Positions 37,858-47,616 of a DNA stretch of 64,000 bases are shown in pieces. The number at the start of each line of letters is the position of its first letter. The stretch's first letter is position 1. The notes under the pieces are model-generated. The model made no database searches, had not been told where the DNA came from, and worked only from the letters and a program-made list of their open reading frames with translations. The DNA is from Embleya scabrispora (GTDB lineage: Bacteria > Actinomycetota > Actinomycetes > Streptomycetales > Streptomycetaceae). The stretch is from the NCBI RefSeq assembly GCF_002024165.1, contig NZ_MWQN01000001.1, forward strand, positions 3,265,365 through 3,329,364, read 5' to 3'. Made by a program: the position numbers and the translations under genes.

Positions 37858-40413
37858 CTAGCCGCCGCTGGATCGGCCGCCGATGATGAAGCCGTTGGCA
37901 CCGCCTCGGCTGCCGGGCCCCCCGGGCCCGCCAGGGCCGCCGCTTTCGGTGTTCGTCGGCTTGCCGGTGTTCGTCGGCTTGCCGGTGTTCCCGCCCCCTC
38001 CGGGGTCACCGCTGCTGCCGTGCGAACCGCCACCGGGCGCGGTCGTCGTCGCCGGCGGCGTGGTCGGCGGCGCGCTGGACGTCGGCGGCGGGGTGCTGGG
38101 CGCCCGCGTGGTCGGCGGCGCGGTGGTCGGCGGCGGCGACGTCGCCCTGTCCTTGTTGTCGAATTTCTCGCCGGGCAGGCTGAAGTCCGTGGACGGCATT
38201 CCTTGGAGGGCGCTCTTCATGTACGCGGTCCAGAGCTTCGTGGGGATGCCACCACCGTGCACGGATTCGTCCCCACCGCCCAAGCCCTTGAGGGAAAGGT
38301 GGCGGTGGGTGTTCGGGTCCTCGCGGAACAGCGCCACCGAGGTGGCCAGGTTGGGCGTGTAGCCCACGAACCACGCGGAGAGGTTGCTGTCCGTGGTACC
38401 GGTCTTGCCGGCCACCGGTCGGTTCAACGCCTTCGCCTCTCGGCCGGTGCCGTCGTTCAGCGGCGGGTTGTCGACGACCCGCCGCATGACCTGGTTGACC
38501 GTGTCCGCGACGTTCTTGTCGAAGATTTGCTCGGTCTTGTGCTTGGGCAGATCGACCTTCGAACCGTCGTGCGTGATGTCCTTGACGAAGTACGGTTCCG
38601 CGTGAAGCCCGCGCGCCGCGAAGGTCGCGTACGCCTCGGCCATGTCCATCGCGCTCGGCTGGGTGACGCCGAGGGTCACCAGCGGGGTCGTCACGAAGTC
38701 GTCGAGGGTGGGCGGTAGGCCGGCGTCGATCGCGGCCTTCTTGACGTTCTCGGGTCCCACGTCGGCGGCGAGTTGGAGGAAGACGGTGTTCGCCGACTTC
38801 TCCATGGCTCTGGTGATCGAGATGTTGCCGTACATCGTGTCACCCTCGTTGGGGGTGAGGACGTCCTTGCCCGTTTGTGGGTCCTTGTAGTTCTGCCCGT
38901 TTCGCATCTTGATCGGGATCTTGCTGTCGCCGTTGTACATGCTGTCCGGGCCGATGGGTTTGCCGTCCGCGCCGCCGGTGCGCAGCGCCGTCGCGAGGGT
39001 GAACAGCTTGAACGTCGAACCGGCCTGGACGTCGCGTCTGACCGCGTCGTTGAACTCCTGCTGGACGAAGTCGGCACCGCCGTACAGCGCGACCACCGCG
39101 CCGTCGCCGGGCACCATCGAGGCCAGGCCGGTACGGACGTAGCGGTCCGACTCGCGTTCCGGTTTCAGATCCGCCCTCAACTCGTCGTTGACCGCCGCGA
39201 CCGCCGCGTCCTGCTTGGCCTTGTCGAACGTGGTGACGATCTTGAACCCGCCGCGGGCGAGTTCCGCGTCGGGTATCACGTTGTTGGCCTTGAGGTACTG
39301 GTCGGTCACCTTCATCAGGTAACCGGCCTGACCGGCCTTGTTCGCGGCCGGCTTGGGCTTGATCGGCATCGGGAACTGGAGCGTGTCGCGCTCCGCCTTG
39401 GTCAGCCAGCCCTCCTTGACCATGCCGTCCAGCGCGTACGCCCAGCGGCCCTTGACCTTCTCCAACTGGCCCGGGAACTCGATCACGTCGTAGATGCCCG
39501 GCGCGTTGAGCAGGGTGGCCAGGTAGGCGCCCTCGGCCACGTTCAGGTCGCCGACGTTCTTGCCGTAGTAGGCCTGCGCGGCGGCCTGGATGCCGTACGC
39601 GTTGCGGCCGTAGAAGGCGGTGTTGAGGTAGCCGACGAGGATGTCGTCCTTGCGCATCTGCCGGTCGACCTTCAGCGCGATGAAGATCTCGCTGAACTTG
39701 CGCTTGAAGGTGCGCTCCTGGGTCAGGTACGTGTTCTTGACGTACTGCTGGGTGATGGTCGAACCACCCTGCGTGTCACCGCCCTTGACCATGGTGACCC
39801 CGGCCCGCAGCAGGCCCTTCGGCGAGACGCCGGAGTCGCTGTAGAAGGAGCGGTTCTCCGCGGCGATCACGGCCTTCTGCACGTGCTTGGGAATCTGGTC
39901 CACCGTCACGTTCTGCCGGTTGACCTGCCCGGTGCGTCCGATCTCGGTGACGCCGTCGGAGTAGTAGTAGATGTTCGACTGATAGGTCGTGTTCGCGTTC
40001 GGGTCGGGCACCTTGACCATCGCGTACGCCAGGGCCGCGAGCCCCATCAGCGACGCGAGGAAGAACAGGATCATCGCCAGGATCTGCTTGATGGACGGCA
40101 GCCAGCGACGAATGCCGGTCTTGCCGTACCTCGGGTAGTCGATGAACCGCTTCCTCCGGGGCGGACCGGCCTCGGAGCGGGATCGGCCGCCGGCCGCCCC
40201 GCCGTTGGCGGCCCGCCGGCCCCCGGCGCGGGCGGCCGCTCGGGCCTCCACGCGCGAAAGCGGGCGTTCCTCGTCGCCCCCTCCGGGCCCGTCGGGCAAC
40301 GACGAGCCGCCGGGTGGCGTTCCGCCGCCTCCGGGCCCTCCCGCGCCCCCCGAATGCGAGCCACCGCGCCCCTCGGGGCGCGGCTGCGGTGATCTACGGC
40401 GATGTTCACTCAT
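37858..40413 (-). CDS. Class A penicillin-binding protein (transglycosylase/transpeptidase)
   Basis: A bifunctional cell-wall synthase of 851 residues. The cytoplasmic N-terminus is Gly/Pro/Arg-rich (1-110), then one helix (about 115-137). The GT51 domain (about 165-340) has the catalytic Glu in AAENRSFYSDSG and GGSTITQQYVKN. The transpeptidase domain (about 430-740) has the SXXK motif STFK, the SXN motif SAN and KTG in GKTGTTD. The tail is Pro/Thr-rich and contains GKPTNT repeats from an 18-base DNA repeat near 37945-37980. ATG 40413 has a GAGGAG site. It is divergent from the padR-ino1 pair. Confidence 0.95.
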   Translation of the reverse strand: MSEHRRRSPQPRPEGRGGSHSGGAGGPGGGGTPPGGSSLPDGPGGGDEERPLSRVEARAAARAGGRRAANGGAAGGRSRSEAGPPRRKRFIDYPRYGKTGIRRWLPSIKQILAMILFFLASLMGLAALAYAMVKVPDPNANTTYQSNIYYYSDGVTEIGRTGQVNRQNVTVDQIPKHVQKAVIAAENRSFYSDSGVSPKGLLRAGVTMVKGGDTQGGSTITQQYVKNTYLTQERTFKRKFSEIFIALKVDRQMRKDDILVGYLNTAFYGRNAYGIQAAAQAYYGKNVGDLNVAEGAYLATLLNAPGIYDVIEFPGQLEKVKGRWAYALDGMVKEGWLTKAERDTLQFPMPIKPKPAANKAGQAGYLMKVTDQYLKANNVIPDAELARGGFKIVTTFDKAKQDAAVAAVNDELRADLKPERESDRYVRTGLASMVPGDGAVVALYGGADFVQQEFNDAVRRDVQAGSTFKLFTLATALRTGGADGKPIGPDSMYNGDSKIPIKMRNGQNYKDPQTGKDVLTPNEGDTMYGNISITRAMEKSANTVFLQLAADVGPENVKKAAIDAGLPPTLDDFVTTPLVTLGVTQPSAMDMAEAYATFAARGLHAEPYFVKDITHDGSKVDLPKHKTEQIFDKNVADTVNQVMRRVVDNPPLNDGTGREAKALNRPVAGKTGTTDSNLSAWFVGYTPNLATSVALFREDPNTHRHLSLKGLGGGDESVHGGGIPTKLWTAYMKSALQGMPSTDFSLPGEKFDNKDRATSPPPTTAPPTTRAPSTPPPTSSAPPTTPPATTTAPGGGSHGSSGDPGGGGNTGKPTNTGKPTNTESGGPGGPGGPGSRGGANGFIIGGRSSGG

Positions 40414-40643
40414 GCGTTCGCTACTCCTCGGCCGTACGACGCGGAGGTCGGACGCACGGGTCGTGGCTCTCCGTTCCCCAGGACGCAAGCGCATGGGAAG
40501 CGGTTCCGCAGAAAGCGGGGCTTGAGGTACCACACGGCGGAACAGACTACGCGGATCCGCTTTCGCGACCTCACTGTGACCTGCCTGTGACCCGAGTCAC
40601 CGGCGGCCGCCTTGCCACCACACGGCAAGGAGACCTATCGTCT

Positions 40644-40666
40644 CGATGTATCGGTTCGATACATCG
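40644..40666. promoter_or_regulatory. PadR-type operator upstream of the padR-ino1 genes
   Basis: Arms CGATGTATCG and CGATACATCG are perfect and separated by GTT. The core ATGT-N11-ACAT fits the form of PadR operators. Another half-site TACATCGA follows at 40673-40680. It lies between the divergent PBP and padR genes (40414-40786, a 373-base gap with no other gene seen). Confidence 0.65.
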
Positions 40667-40786
40667 GGCCGGTACATCGAGCCGGGGGCGCAGGAGCCCC
40701 GGCCGGACGAAGGTCGGCTGTGACCGTATCCCACGGTCGCGCCCGTGCCCATGTCCGGCTCGGTCCGCAGTGGATGGAGGAAGGCG

Positions 40787-41446
40787 ATGAGCAGGCGCGG
40801 TGGCGTCCTCGAATTCGCGATCCTCGGTCTGCTGCACGACTCCCCCATGCACGGCTACGAGTTGCGCAAGCGGCTCAACACCGTGCTCGGTTCGTTCCGT
40901 GCCATCGCCTACGGCACCCTCTATCCGTGCCTGAAGTCCCTGCTGGAACGGGGTCTGCTCGCGGAGGAGGTTCCGGAGGTGACGGCACTCGCCGGCAGCA
41001 AGCGGTCCCGGATCGTCTACCAGCTGACGGCACAGGGCAAGGAGCACTTCCAAGAACTGCTGTCCGAGTCCGGGCCCTCGGCCTGGGAGGACGAGAACTT
41101 CGGCGTGCACTTCGCCTTCTTCGGTCGAACCGACCACGAGGTGCGCATGCGTATCCTCGAGGGTCGGCGCAGCCGGCTCGAGGAGCGTCTCGACCGGGTG
41201 CGCGGGTCGCTGACCCGGACACGGGAGAAGCTCGACGGCTACACCCTCGAGTTGCAGCGACACGGCTTGGAGTCGGTCGAGCGCGAAGTGCGCTGGCTGA
41301 ACGAGCTCATCACCGCCGAGCGGCACGCCGGAGCGACTCCGGACCCCGCCGGCCCCGAAACCCCGGTCGACACGTCGAAGGACGCCGACCGGCTTCGGAC
41401 CCCCACCCAGGACGTGGCCTCGGACCCGTCCGCATCCAACAACTGA
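40787..41446 (+). CDS. PadR-family transcriptional regulator
   Basis: A 219-residue regulator. The winged helix (about 8-85) reads LEFAILGLLHDSPMHGYELRKRLN and RAIAYGTLYPCLKSLLERGLL, the classic PadR pattern. A C-terminal coiled coil (about 118-185) gives dimerisation. A Ser/Pro tail of about 30 residues is unstructured. ATG 40787 has a strong GGAGGAAGG site. It is 48 bases upstream of ino1, a pairing conserved in actinomycetes, so it likely controls inositol synthesis and itself through the palindrome at 40644-40666. Confidence 0.92.
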   Translation: MSRRGGVLEFAILGLLHDSPMHGYELRKRLNTVLGSFRAIAYGTLYPCLKSLLERGLLAEEVPEVTALAGSKRSRIVYQLTAQGKEHFQELLSESGPSAWEDENFGVHFAFFGRTDHEVRMRILEGRRSRLEERLDRVRGSLTRTREKLDGYTLELQRHGLESVEREVRWLNELITAERHAGATPDPAGPETPVDTSKDADRLRTPTQDVASDPSASNN

Positions 41447-41494
41447 GGTCGCCGGTTCGTGGCGGCTTCGTCGAGATCACAGGGAGCAACCGGA

Positions 41495-42574
41495 ATGGGT
41501 TCGGTTCGCGTAGCCATCGTCGGCGTGGGCAACTGCGCCGCTTCGCTGGTGCAGGGCGTCGAGTACTACAAGGACGCCGACCCGAACAGCCGCGTCCCCG
41601 GCCTGATGCACGTGCAGTTCGGCGAGTATCACGTGCGTGACGTCGAGTTCGTGGCCGCTTTCGATGTGGACGCCAAGAAGGTCGGCTTCGACCTCTCCGA
41701 CGCCATCGGTGCCAGCGAGAACAACACGATCAAGATCTGCGACGTGCCGCCGTCGGGCGTCACCGTGCAGCGTGGGCACACCCTGGACGGTCTCGGCAAG
41801 TACTACCGCGAGACCATCGAGGAGTCGACCGACGCCCCCGTCGACGTGGTCAAGGTCCTCAAGGACCAGGCCGTCGACGTCCTCGTCTGCTACCTCCCGG
41901 TGGGCTCCGAGGACGCGGCGAAGTTCTACGCCCAGTGCGCCATCGACGCCAAGGTCGCGTTCGTCAACGCCCTCCCGGTCTTCATCGCCGGCACCAAGGA
42001 GTGGGCGGACAAGTTCACCGAGGCGGGCGTGCCGATCGTCGGCGACGACATCAAGTCGCAGGTGGGCGCCACGATCACGCACCGCGTGATGGCGAAGCTC
42101 TTCGAGGACCGCGGTGTCCTGCTCGAGCGCACCATGCAGCTGAACGTCGGCGGCAACATGGACTTCAAGAACATGTTGGAGCGCGAGCGCCTGGAGTCGA
42201 AGAAGATCTCCAAGACGCAGTCGGTCACCTCGCAGGTCGACCGCGACCTCGGCTCGGACAACGTGCACATCGGCCCGTCGGACTACGTCGCGTGGCTCGA
42301 CGACCGCAAGTGGGCGTACGTGCGCCTCGAGGGTCGCGCCTTCGGCGACGTGCCGCTGAACCTGGAGTACAAGCTCGAGGTCTGGGACTCGCCGAACTCG
42401 GCCGGTGTCATCATCGACGCCGTGCGCGCGGCGAAGATCGCCAAGGACCGCGGCATCGGTGGCCCGATCCTGTCGGCGTCCTCCTACTTCATGAAGTCGC
42501 CGCCGGTGCAGTACTTCGACGACGAGGCCCGCAACGCCGTCGAGTCCTTCATCAAGGGCGACATCGAGCGCTGA
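41495..42574 (+). CDS. ino1: Inositol-3-phosphate synthase
   Basis: Converts glucose 6-phosphate to inositol 3-phosphate with NAD, the first step to mycothiol and phosphatidylinositol lipids. It has 359 residues, the actinobacterial short form. The Rossmann start [18 protein letters not shown] is at residues 4-21. Active-site stretches [16 protein letters not shown] and [13 protein letters not shown] are present. ATG 41495 has an AGGGA site. It follows padR in the same direction and ends at a strong terminator. Confidence 0.96.
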   Translation: MGSVRVAIVGVGNCAASLVQGVEYYKDADPNSRVPGLMHVQFGEYHVRDVEFVAAFDVDAKKVGFDLSDAIGASENNTIKICDVPPSGVTVQRGHTLDGLGKYYRETIEESTDAPVDVVKVLKDQAVDVLVCYLPVGSEDAAKFYAQCAIDAKVAFVNALPVFIAGTKEWADKFTEAGVPIVGDDIKSQVGATITHRVMAKLFEDRGVLLERTMQLNVGGNMDFKNMLERERLESKKISKTQSVTSQVDRDLGSDNVHIGPSDYVAWLDDRKWAYVRLEGRAFGDVPLNLEYKLEVWDSPNSAGVIIDAVRAAKIAKDRGIGGPILSASSYFMKSPPVQYFDDEARNAVESFIKGDIER

Positions 42575-42616
42575 CCCGCTCCGCTCGACCCGCACCTCCG
42601 CGGTGCGTTCGAGTGA

Positions 42617-42654
42617 CCGAAGGCCCGACTCCCCTCCAGGAGTCGGGCCTTCGG
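42617..42654 (+). terminator. Terminator of padR-ino1
   Basis: Sixteen-base perfect arms CCGAAGGCCCGACTCC / GGAGTCGGGCCTTCGG with a six-base loop, 42 bases after the ino1 stop. Confidence 0.88.
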
Positions 42655-42713
42655 CGTACCCGCGGCGGTGCCCGTTTCGGGTGCGGCGTCCGCCGCCGGC
42701 TACGGTGGGCGCC

Positions 42714-44033
42714 GTGGCCCTCATCCGTGATCTGCGCTCGCTGCTGAAGCTGCGCGACTTCCGTCGGCTCTTCGCCACCCGGCTGACCTCGCAGCTGTCC
42801 GACGGTGCCTTCCAGGTGGCCATCGCGGGCCAGGCGTTCTTCTCGCCGGAGAAACAGACCTCGGCGGCGGACATCGCCGCCGCGTTCGCGGTGCTGCTGC
42901 TGCCCTATTCCCTGGTCGGGCCGTTCACCGGGGTCCTGCTCGACCGGTGGCGGCGGCGGCAGGTGCTGGTGCTGTGCAACCTGCTGCGGGCGGTGCTGGT
43001 CGCGCTGACCGCGGGTCTGGTGCTGCTCGGGGTGCCCGATCCGGTCTTCTACGCGGCGGCCCTGGTGGTGCTGTCGGTGAATCGGTTCGTGCTCGCCGGG
43101 TTGTCCGCGTCGCTGCCGCGCGTGGTGCCGGCCGAGCGGCTGGTGACGGCGAACTCGGTGTCGCCCACGGCAGGCACGGTGGCGGCGGCGGTCGGCGGCG
43201 GGGCCGCGGTGCTCGTGCACACGTTCCTGGCCGAGGGTTCGGGGGCCACCGCGCTGGTGATCGTGGTGTCCGGCCTGCTGTACCTGGGCTCGGCGGCGGT
43301 CGCCGCGACGATGCCGAGCGATCTGCTCGGGCCCGATCCCGACCGGGTGTTGCCGGATGTGCGCCGGGCGCTGCGCTCGGTGGCCCGGGGGCTGCGCGAG
43401 GGGGCGGTGCATGTGTGGCGGCGCCGGGCGCCCGCGCACGCGTTGGCCGCGATCACCGCGATGCGGTTCTGCTACGGCGTGCTGACCGTGATGACGGTGC
43501 TGCTGTGCCGCAACACGTTCAACGATCCGGGCGACACCGACGGCGGTCTCGCGACCTTCGGGATCACGGTGAGCGTGTCCGCGCTCGGCTTCTTCGTGGC
43601 GGCCGTGATCACGCCGGGGGTCACCGCGCGAATCGGCGTCCCGGCCTGGATCGGCGCGTGCGCGCTGGCCGGGGCGGTGTGCCAGGCGGCGCTCGGGCTG
43701 CCGTTCCTGTTCGCGCCGATGGTGGCGGGCGCCTTCCTGCTCGGGGTGACCTCGCAGGGCGCCAAGATCGGGGTGGACACGATCGTGCAGACCACCGTCG
43801 ACGACGCGTACCGGGGTCGGGTGTTCTCCGTCTACGACGTGCTCTTCAACGTCGCGTTCGTCGGCGCGGCCGCGGTCGCCGCGCTCGGACTGCCCGACGA
43901 CGGTCGGTCCCCGGCGGTGCTGCTGGGGGTCGCCGGGGTGTACGCGCTGACCGGAGTCCTGTACGGCCTGGCGTCGCGCCGCCACCCTCCGGTGATCATC
44001 GAGGGCTCACCGACGGGAAACGGCCGGCCGTAA
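42714..44033 (+). CDS. MFS transporter
   Basis: A 12-helix major-facilitator protein of 439 residues, of the MFS_3/enterobactin-exporter-like type. It begins LRDFRRLFATRLTSQLSDGAFQVAIAG, and motif A is in FTGVLLDRWRRRQVLVL. A central loop (about 205-240) is Arg-rich. The substrate is unknown. GTG 42714 has no Shine-Dalgarno; TACGGT at 42701-42706 is placed for a leaderless transcript. It is preceded by the ino1 terminator and conserved at this place in streptomycetes. Confidence 0.85.
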   Translation: MALIRDLRSLLKLRDFRRLFATRLTSQLSDGAFQVAIAGQAFFSPEKQTSAADIAAAFAVLLLPYSLVGPFTGVLLDRWRRRQVLVLCNLLRAVLVALTAGLVLLGVPDPVFYAAALVVLSVNRFVLAGLSASLPRVVPAERLVTANSVSPTAGTVAAAVGGGAAVLVHTFLAEGSGATALVIVVSGLLYLGSAAVAATMPSDLLGPDPDRVLPDVRRALRSVARGLREGAVHVWRRRAPAHALAAITAMRFCYGVLTVMTVLLCRNTFNDPGDTDGGLATFGITVSVSALGFFVAAVITPGVTARIGVPAWIGACALAGAVCQAALGLPFLFAPMVAGAFLLGVTSQGAKIGVDTIVQTTVDDAYRGRVFSVYDVLFNVAFVGAAAVAALGLPDDGRSPAVLLGVAGVYALTGVLYGLASRRHPPVIIEGSPTGNGRP

Positions 44034-44166
44034 TATCCCTTTCATAACCGGGCGAGGCATTTGATCCGCCGTACATCCCCAAGAAATTACCCGTGGGTAG
44101 TGCAATGACGAGGCCGAGGTTCTAATCTGCACATCCAGCGATTTTCGGCACCTCTGGAGATACTCC

Positions 44167-44667
44167 ATGTCCAACGACGCCGGTCCGGGTGAAAACAATC
44201 CTTTGCCGTACAGACCGGCATGGACCGAGAACACTCCGCCGCACGGGCACGAGCTCGCCGCCCGCGAGCCGGCGGCCCCGCACGCCCCGGTGGCCGGTCG
44301 CCCGCGGGTCGACGGGCGCGCGAGCCGGCGGGCGGCCGAACGCCCGCGGCGCGGCCGCGCGGCGCTGATCGCGACCGTGGCCGTGCTGCTGATCGGCGGC
44401 GGAACCGCCGCCGGCGGCTGGTGGTACGTGCACAAGGACGACGGCGACGGGGTCCGCGTCCACGAGGGCGACTGCCTGCGGGACAAGACGAGCATCGACG
44501 CCGACCCGGTCCCGTGCGAGGACCCGCAGGCCCGCTTCATCGTGGTCGAACGGGTCCGGGACACGACGGACACCGACGTCTGCGACTCGCTGCCGGGCGA
44601 CCCGATCGCGCTGGCCTCGGATCCGGCGCAGGACCGCTTCGTACTGTGTCTCGCGGCACGAAAGTAA
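44167..44667 (+). CDS. LppU-like single-helix membrane protein
   Basis: A 166-residue protein. The N-terminal 65 residues are Pro/Arg-rich and cytoplasmic, one helix spans about 66-85, and an external domain of about 80 residues follows with four Cys (GDCLRDK, PVPCEDP, VCDSL, LCLAARK), probably two disulfides. The same Cys spacing is found in the next gene, so the two are paralogs. Function is unknown; LppU-type domains are widespread in actinobacterial envelopes. Confidence 0.7.
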   Translation: MSNDAGPGENNPLPYRPAWTENTPPHGHELAAREPAAPHAPVAGRPRVDGRASRRAAERPRRGRAALIATVAVLLIGGGTAAGGWWYVHKDDGDGVRVHEGDCLRDKTSIDADPVPCEDPQARFIVVERVRDTTDTDVCDSLPGDPIALASDPAQDRFVLCLAARK

Positions 44668-44811
44668 TTCGCGTCACCTGTGAATAGCGCCTTATGCCCG
44701 TTATTCCGCTCACATTCGACCGGTGTAAGGGGAATCCCCGCTGCGCGTGTCCGGCCGGACCCCTAGTGTTCCGGACTGTCTCACCAGTCCCCTGCAACGG
44801 AGATCGCCCCC

Positions 44812-45474
44812 ATGTCCAATCCCTTCCCGCCCGGCCCCAACGGCCCGCAGCAGCCGAACCAGGGCTGGAACCAGCAGCCCGGTCAGCAGCCGCCGCAGGG
44901 CGGGTGGCAGCAGCAGCCGGGCCAGCCGCAGCAGGACTGGGGGCAGCAGCCCGGTCAGCCGGGCGGGTTCCCGCCCGCCGGCCAGCCGGGCTTCTACGGC
45001 GGCCCGCCGCCGCCCCCGCCGCGCAAGAGCAAGCTGAAGAAGATCCTGATCCCGATCGGTGTGCTCGTCGTGCTGGGCATCGTCGCCGCGATCGCGCTGA
45101 ACGCGTTCAAGAAGGACGACGCCACCACGGCCAAGGCGGGCGACTGCCTCGAACGCATCGAGGGCGGCATCGGCAAGTCCAAGATGCCGAAGATCGCCAA
45201 GTGCGACTCGCCCGACGCCAGGTGGAAGATCCTCAAGAAGGTCGACGGCAGCTCGGACAAGAGCAAGTGCGAGGGTCTCCCCGACAACTCGGGCTACTTC
45301 GCGACCTTCTACTGGACCGGTTCCAAGAAGGGCGTGGTCTGCATGGCCTTCACCTCCAAGACGACGCTGTCCGACCTCAAGGCGCTGGACCCGATCTCGA
45401 CGATGAGCGCCACCGAGGCGGACTTCCAGGCGGCCAAGAAGGAACTCGAGGAAAAGGGCGCCAAGTTCGAGTAG
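44812..45474 (+). CDS. LppU-like membrane protein with Pro/Gln-rich N-terminus
   Basis: A 220-residue protein. Residues 1-70 are a Pro/Gln/Gly repeat region (QQPGQ units), then a helix at about 76-97 and an external domain with four Cys (GDCLERI, AKCDSPD, KCEGLPDN, VVCMAFTS). It is a paralog of the gene before it, with the external domain longer. It probably is anchored in the membrane with the domain outside. The function is unknown. A terminator follows. Confidence 0.75.
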   Translation: MSNPFPPGPNGPQQPNQGWNQQPGQQPPQGGWQQQPGQPQQDWGQQPGQPGGFPPAGQPGFYGGPPPPPPRKSKLKKILIPIGVLVVLGIVAAIALNAFKKDDATTAKAGDCLERIEGGIGKSKMPKIAKCDSPDARWKILKKVDGSSDKSKCEGLPDNSGYFATFYWTGSKKGVVCMAFTSKTTLSDLKALDPISTMSATEADFQAAKKELEEKGAKFE

Positions 45475-45496
45475 GCGCCCCGAACCCGCACGACGC

Positions 45497-45530
45497 CGAA
45501 GCCCGCCGGTAGTCCCACCGGCGGGCTTCG
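45497..45530. terminator. Terminator between the LppU-like gene and cca
   Basis: Fourteen-base arms CGAAGCCCGCCGGT / ACCGGCGGGCTTCG with a six-base loop, between convergent genes. Confidence 0.85.
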
Positions 45531-45537
45531 TGCGTGC

Positions 45538-47025
45538 TCAGGCCGGGGCGTTCGCCGTCCACCACTCGCGCAGCGCGGCGACGGCCGTCTCGTGGTCCAT
45601 CGGGCCGTGTTCCAGGCGCAGCTCCAGCATGTGCCGGTAGGCCTTGCCGACCAGCGGGCCCGGCGGCACCTCCAGGAGCTTCATGATCTCGTTGCCGTCC
45701 AGGTCCGGCCGGATCGAGTCCAGCTCCTCCTGCTCGGCGAGCTGCGCGATCCGCTCCTCCAGCGAGTCGTAGGCCCGGGCCAGCGTGGCCGCCTTGCGCT
45801 TGTTGCGGGTGGTGCAGTCCGAGCGGGTCAGCTTGTGCAGCCGATCGAGCAGCGGCCCCGCGTCGCGCACGTAGCGGCGCACCGCAGAGTCGGTCCACTC
45901 GCCCGTGCCGTAGCCGTGGAAGCGCAGGTGCAGCTCGACCAGGCGGGTGATGTCGTCGGTGACGTCCTTCGGATACTTCAATGCCTTGAGCCGCTTGCGG
46001 GACATGTGCGCGCCGACCATCTCGTGATGGTGGAACGAGACCCGGCCGTCCGCCTCGAAGCGCCGGGTACGCGGCTTGCCGATGTCGTGCAGGAGCGCGG
46101 CCAGGCGCAGCACCAGGTCCGGCTCGCCCGGCTGCTCCAGCGCCATCGCCTGTTCGAGCACGATCAGCGTGTGCTCGTACACGTCCTTGTGCCGGTGGTG
46201 CTCGTCCACCTCCAGGCGCAACGTCGGAAGCTCGGGCAGCACGTGCTCGGCCAGGCCGGTGGTGACCAGCAACTCCAGGCCCTTGCGCGGGTGATCGGAC
46301 ACGATCAGCTTGTTCAGCTCGTCGCGGACCCGCTCGGCGGAGACGATCTCGATCCGCTCGGCCATGTCCGTCATCGCCGCCACCACCTCGGGCGCGACCT
46401 CGAAGTCGAGCTGCGCGGCGAAGCGCGCGGCCCGCATCATCCGCAGCGGATCGTCGCCGAAGGACGCCTCGGGCGTGCCCGGGGTGCGCAACACGCGCGC
46501 GGCCAGGTCGGCCAGCCCGCCGTGCGGGTCCACGAACGTGATCCCCGGCAGCGCCACCGCCATCGCGTTGACCGTGAAGTCGCGCCGGACCAGGTCGTCC
46601 TCGATCGAGTCGCCGTAGGAGACCTCCGGCTTGCGCGAGGTGCGGTCGTACGCCTCGGAGCGGTAGGTGGTGATCTCGATCTGGTAGTCCGGCGAACCGG
46701 CGAGCCGCTTGCGGCAGCCGACCGTGCCGAACGCGATGCCCACGTCCCACACCGCGTCCGCCCAGGGGCGCACGATCGCCAACACCTGTTCGGGGCGCGC
46801 GTCGGTGGTGAAGTCGAGGTCGTTGCCCAACCGGCCGAGCAGGGCGTCCCGCACCGAGCCGCCGACCAGCGCGAGCGTGTACCCGGCCGCTTCGAAGCGG
46901 CGGGCGAGGTCGTCGGCGACGGGGGCGACGCGCAACAGTTCGGTGACGGCGCGGCGCTGGACGGCGCTCAGCTCGCCGCCGGCCGGCGGGTCGTCCGGGA
47001 GGGGTGTGTTCTTGGCGTTCGGCAC
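45538..47025 (-). CDS. cca: CCA tRNA nucleotidyltransferase
   Basis: Adds or repairs the 3' CCA of tRNAs. The class II nucleotidyltransferase head has LVGGSVRDALLGRLGNDLDFTTDA (about residues 53-76), with the catalytic DLD, and RRDFTVNAMAV. The RNA-binding domains follow, then an HD domain LLHDIGKPRTRR near 305. It has 495 residues, the normal actinobacterial form. GTG 47025 was chosen; TTG 47034 would add three residues. No Shine-Dalgarno is seen, and TAACCT a few bases upstream may give a leaderless mRNA. It is divergent from the NUDIX gene. Confidence 0.95.
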   Translation of the reverse strand: MPNAKNTPLPDDPPAGGELSAVQRRAVTELLRVAPVADDLARRFEAAGYTLALVGGSVRDALLGRLGNDLDFTTDARPEQVLAIVRPWADAVWDVGIAFGTVGCRKRLAGSPDYQIEITTYRSEAYDRTSRKPEVSYGDSIEDDLVRRDFTVNAMAVALPGITFVDPHGGLADLAARVLRTPGTPEASFGDDPLRMMRAARFAAQLDFEVAPEVVAAMTDMAERIEIVSAERVRDELNKLIVSDHPRKGLELLVTTGLAEHVLPELPTLRLEVDEHHRHKDVYEHTLIVLEQAMALEQPGEPDLVLRLAALLHDIGKPRTRRFEADGRVSFHHHEMVGAHMSRKRLKALKYPKDVTDDITRLVELHLRFHGYGTGEWTDSAVRRYVRDAGPLLDRLHKLTRSDCTTRNKRKAATLARAYDSLEERIAQLAEQEELDSIRPDLDGNEIMKLLEVPPGPLVGKAYRHMLELRLEHGPMDHETAVAALREWWTANAPA

Positions 47026-47154
47026 GGGAGACAAGGTTACGGGTCGAGGCCGCGGCTCTCGCGCGCATTATGCCGAGGCGCCCCTCGCGCGCGGTCGGCG
47101 TGCCGACGTGATCATGGCGTGATGGCGTGGCGCATGTCGCACTAAGCTTGGCGG

Positions 47155-47616
47155 ATGCCTTCCGAGACCACGCCGCCGCGCCGTCGGCTGCAGGTGGTCG
47201 AGGAGACCTCGGCGGGCGGTCTGGTGATCGATCGGCTCACGTTGCGCGCGGCGTTGATCGCCCGCCGGGACCGACGCGGCCGGCTGCTGTGGTCGCTGCC
47301 CAAGGGGCACATCGAGGACGGCGAGAGCGTGGTGGACGCCGCGCTGCGCGAGGTCGAGGAGGAGACCGGCATCGTGGGTCGGGTGCTGGCTCCGCTCGGC
47401 GTGATCGACTATTGGTTCACCGCGCCGGACCGGCGGGTGCACAAGACCGTCCACCACTACCTCATGGAGGCGGCGGGCGGGGATCTGTCGGACGACGACA
47501 TCGAGGTCGAAGCGGTGGCTTGGGTTCCGCTCGGCGCGCTCTCCGCGCGCCTCGCCTACCCCGACGAACGGCGGTTGGCGACACTCGCCCCGGAGCTGTT
47601 GGCGGACAGCGCGTGA
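47155..47616 (+). CDS. NUDIX hydrolase
   Basis: A 153-residue NUDIX protein with the complete box in [22 protein letters not shown] (about 61-82), preceded by LWSLPKG. The basic start and this place beside cca and murJ are conserved in actinobacteria. The substrate is unknown. ATG 47155 has no Shine-Dalgarno; TAAGCT at 47143-47148 with a six-base gap suggests a leaderless mRNA. Its stop overlaps the next start (GTGA). Confidence 0.92.
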   Translation: MPSETTPPRRRLQVVEETSAGGLVIDRLTLRAALIARRDRRGRLLWSLPKGHIEDGESVVDAALREVEEETGIVGRVLAPLGVIDYWFTAPDRRVHKTVHHYLMEAAGGDLSDDDIEVEAVAWVPLGALSARLAYPDERRLATLAPELLADSA

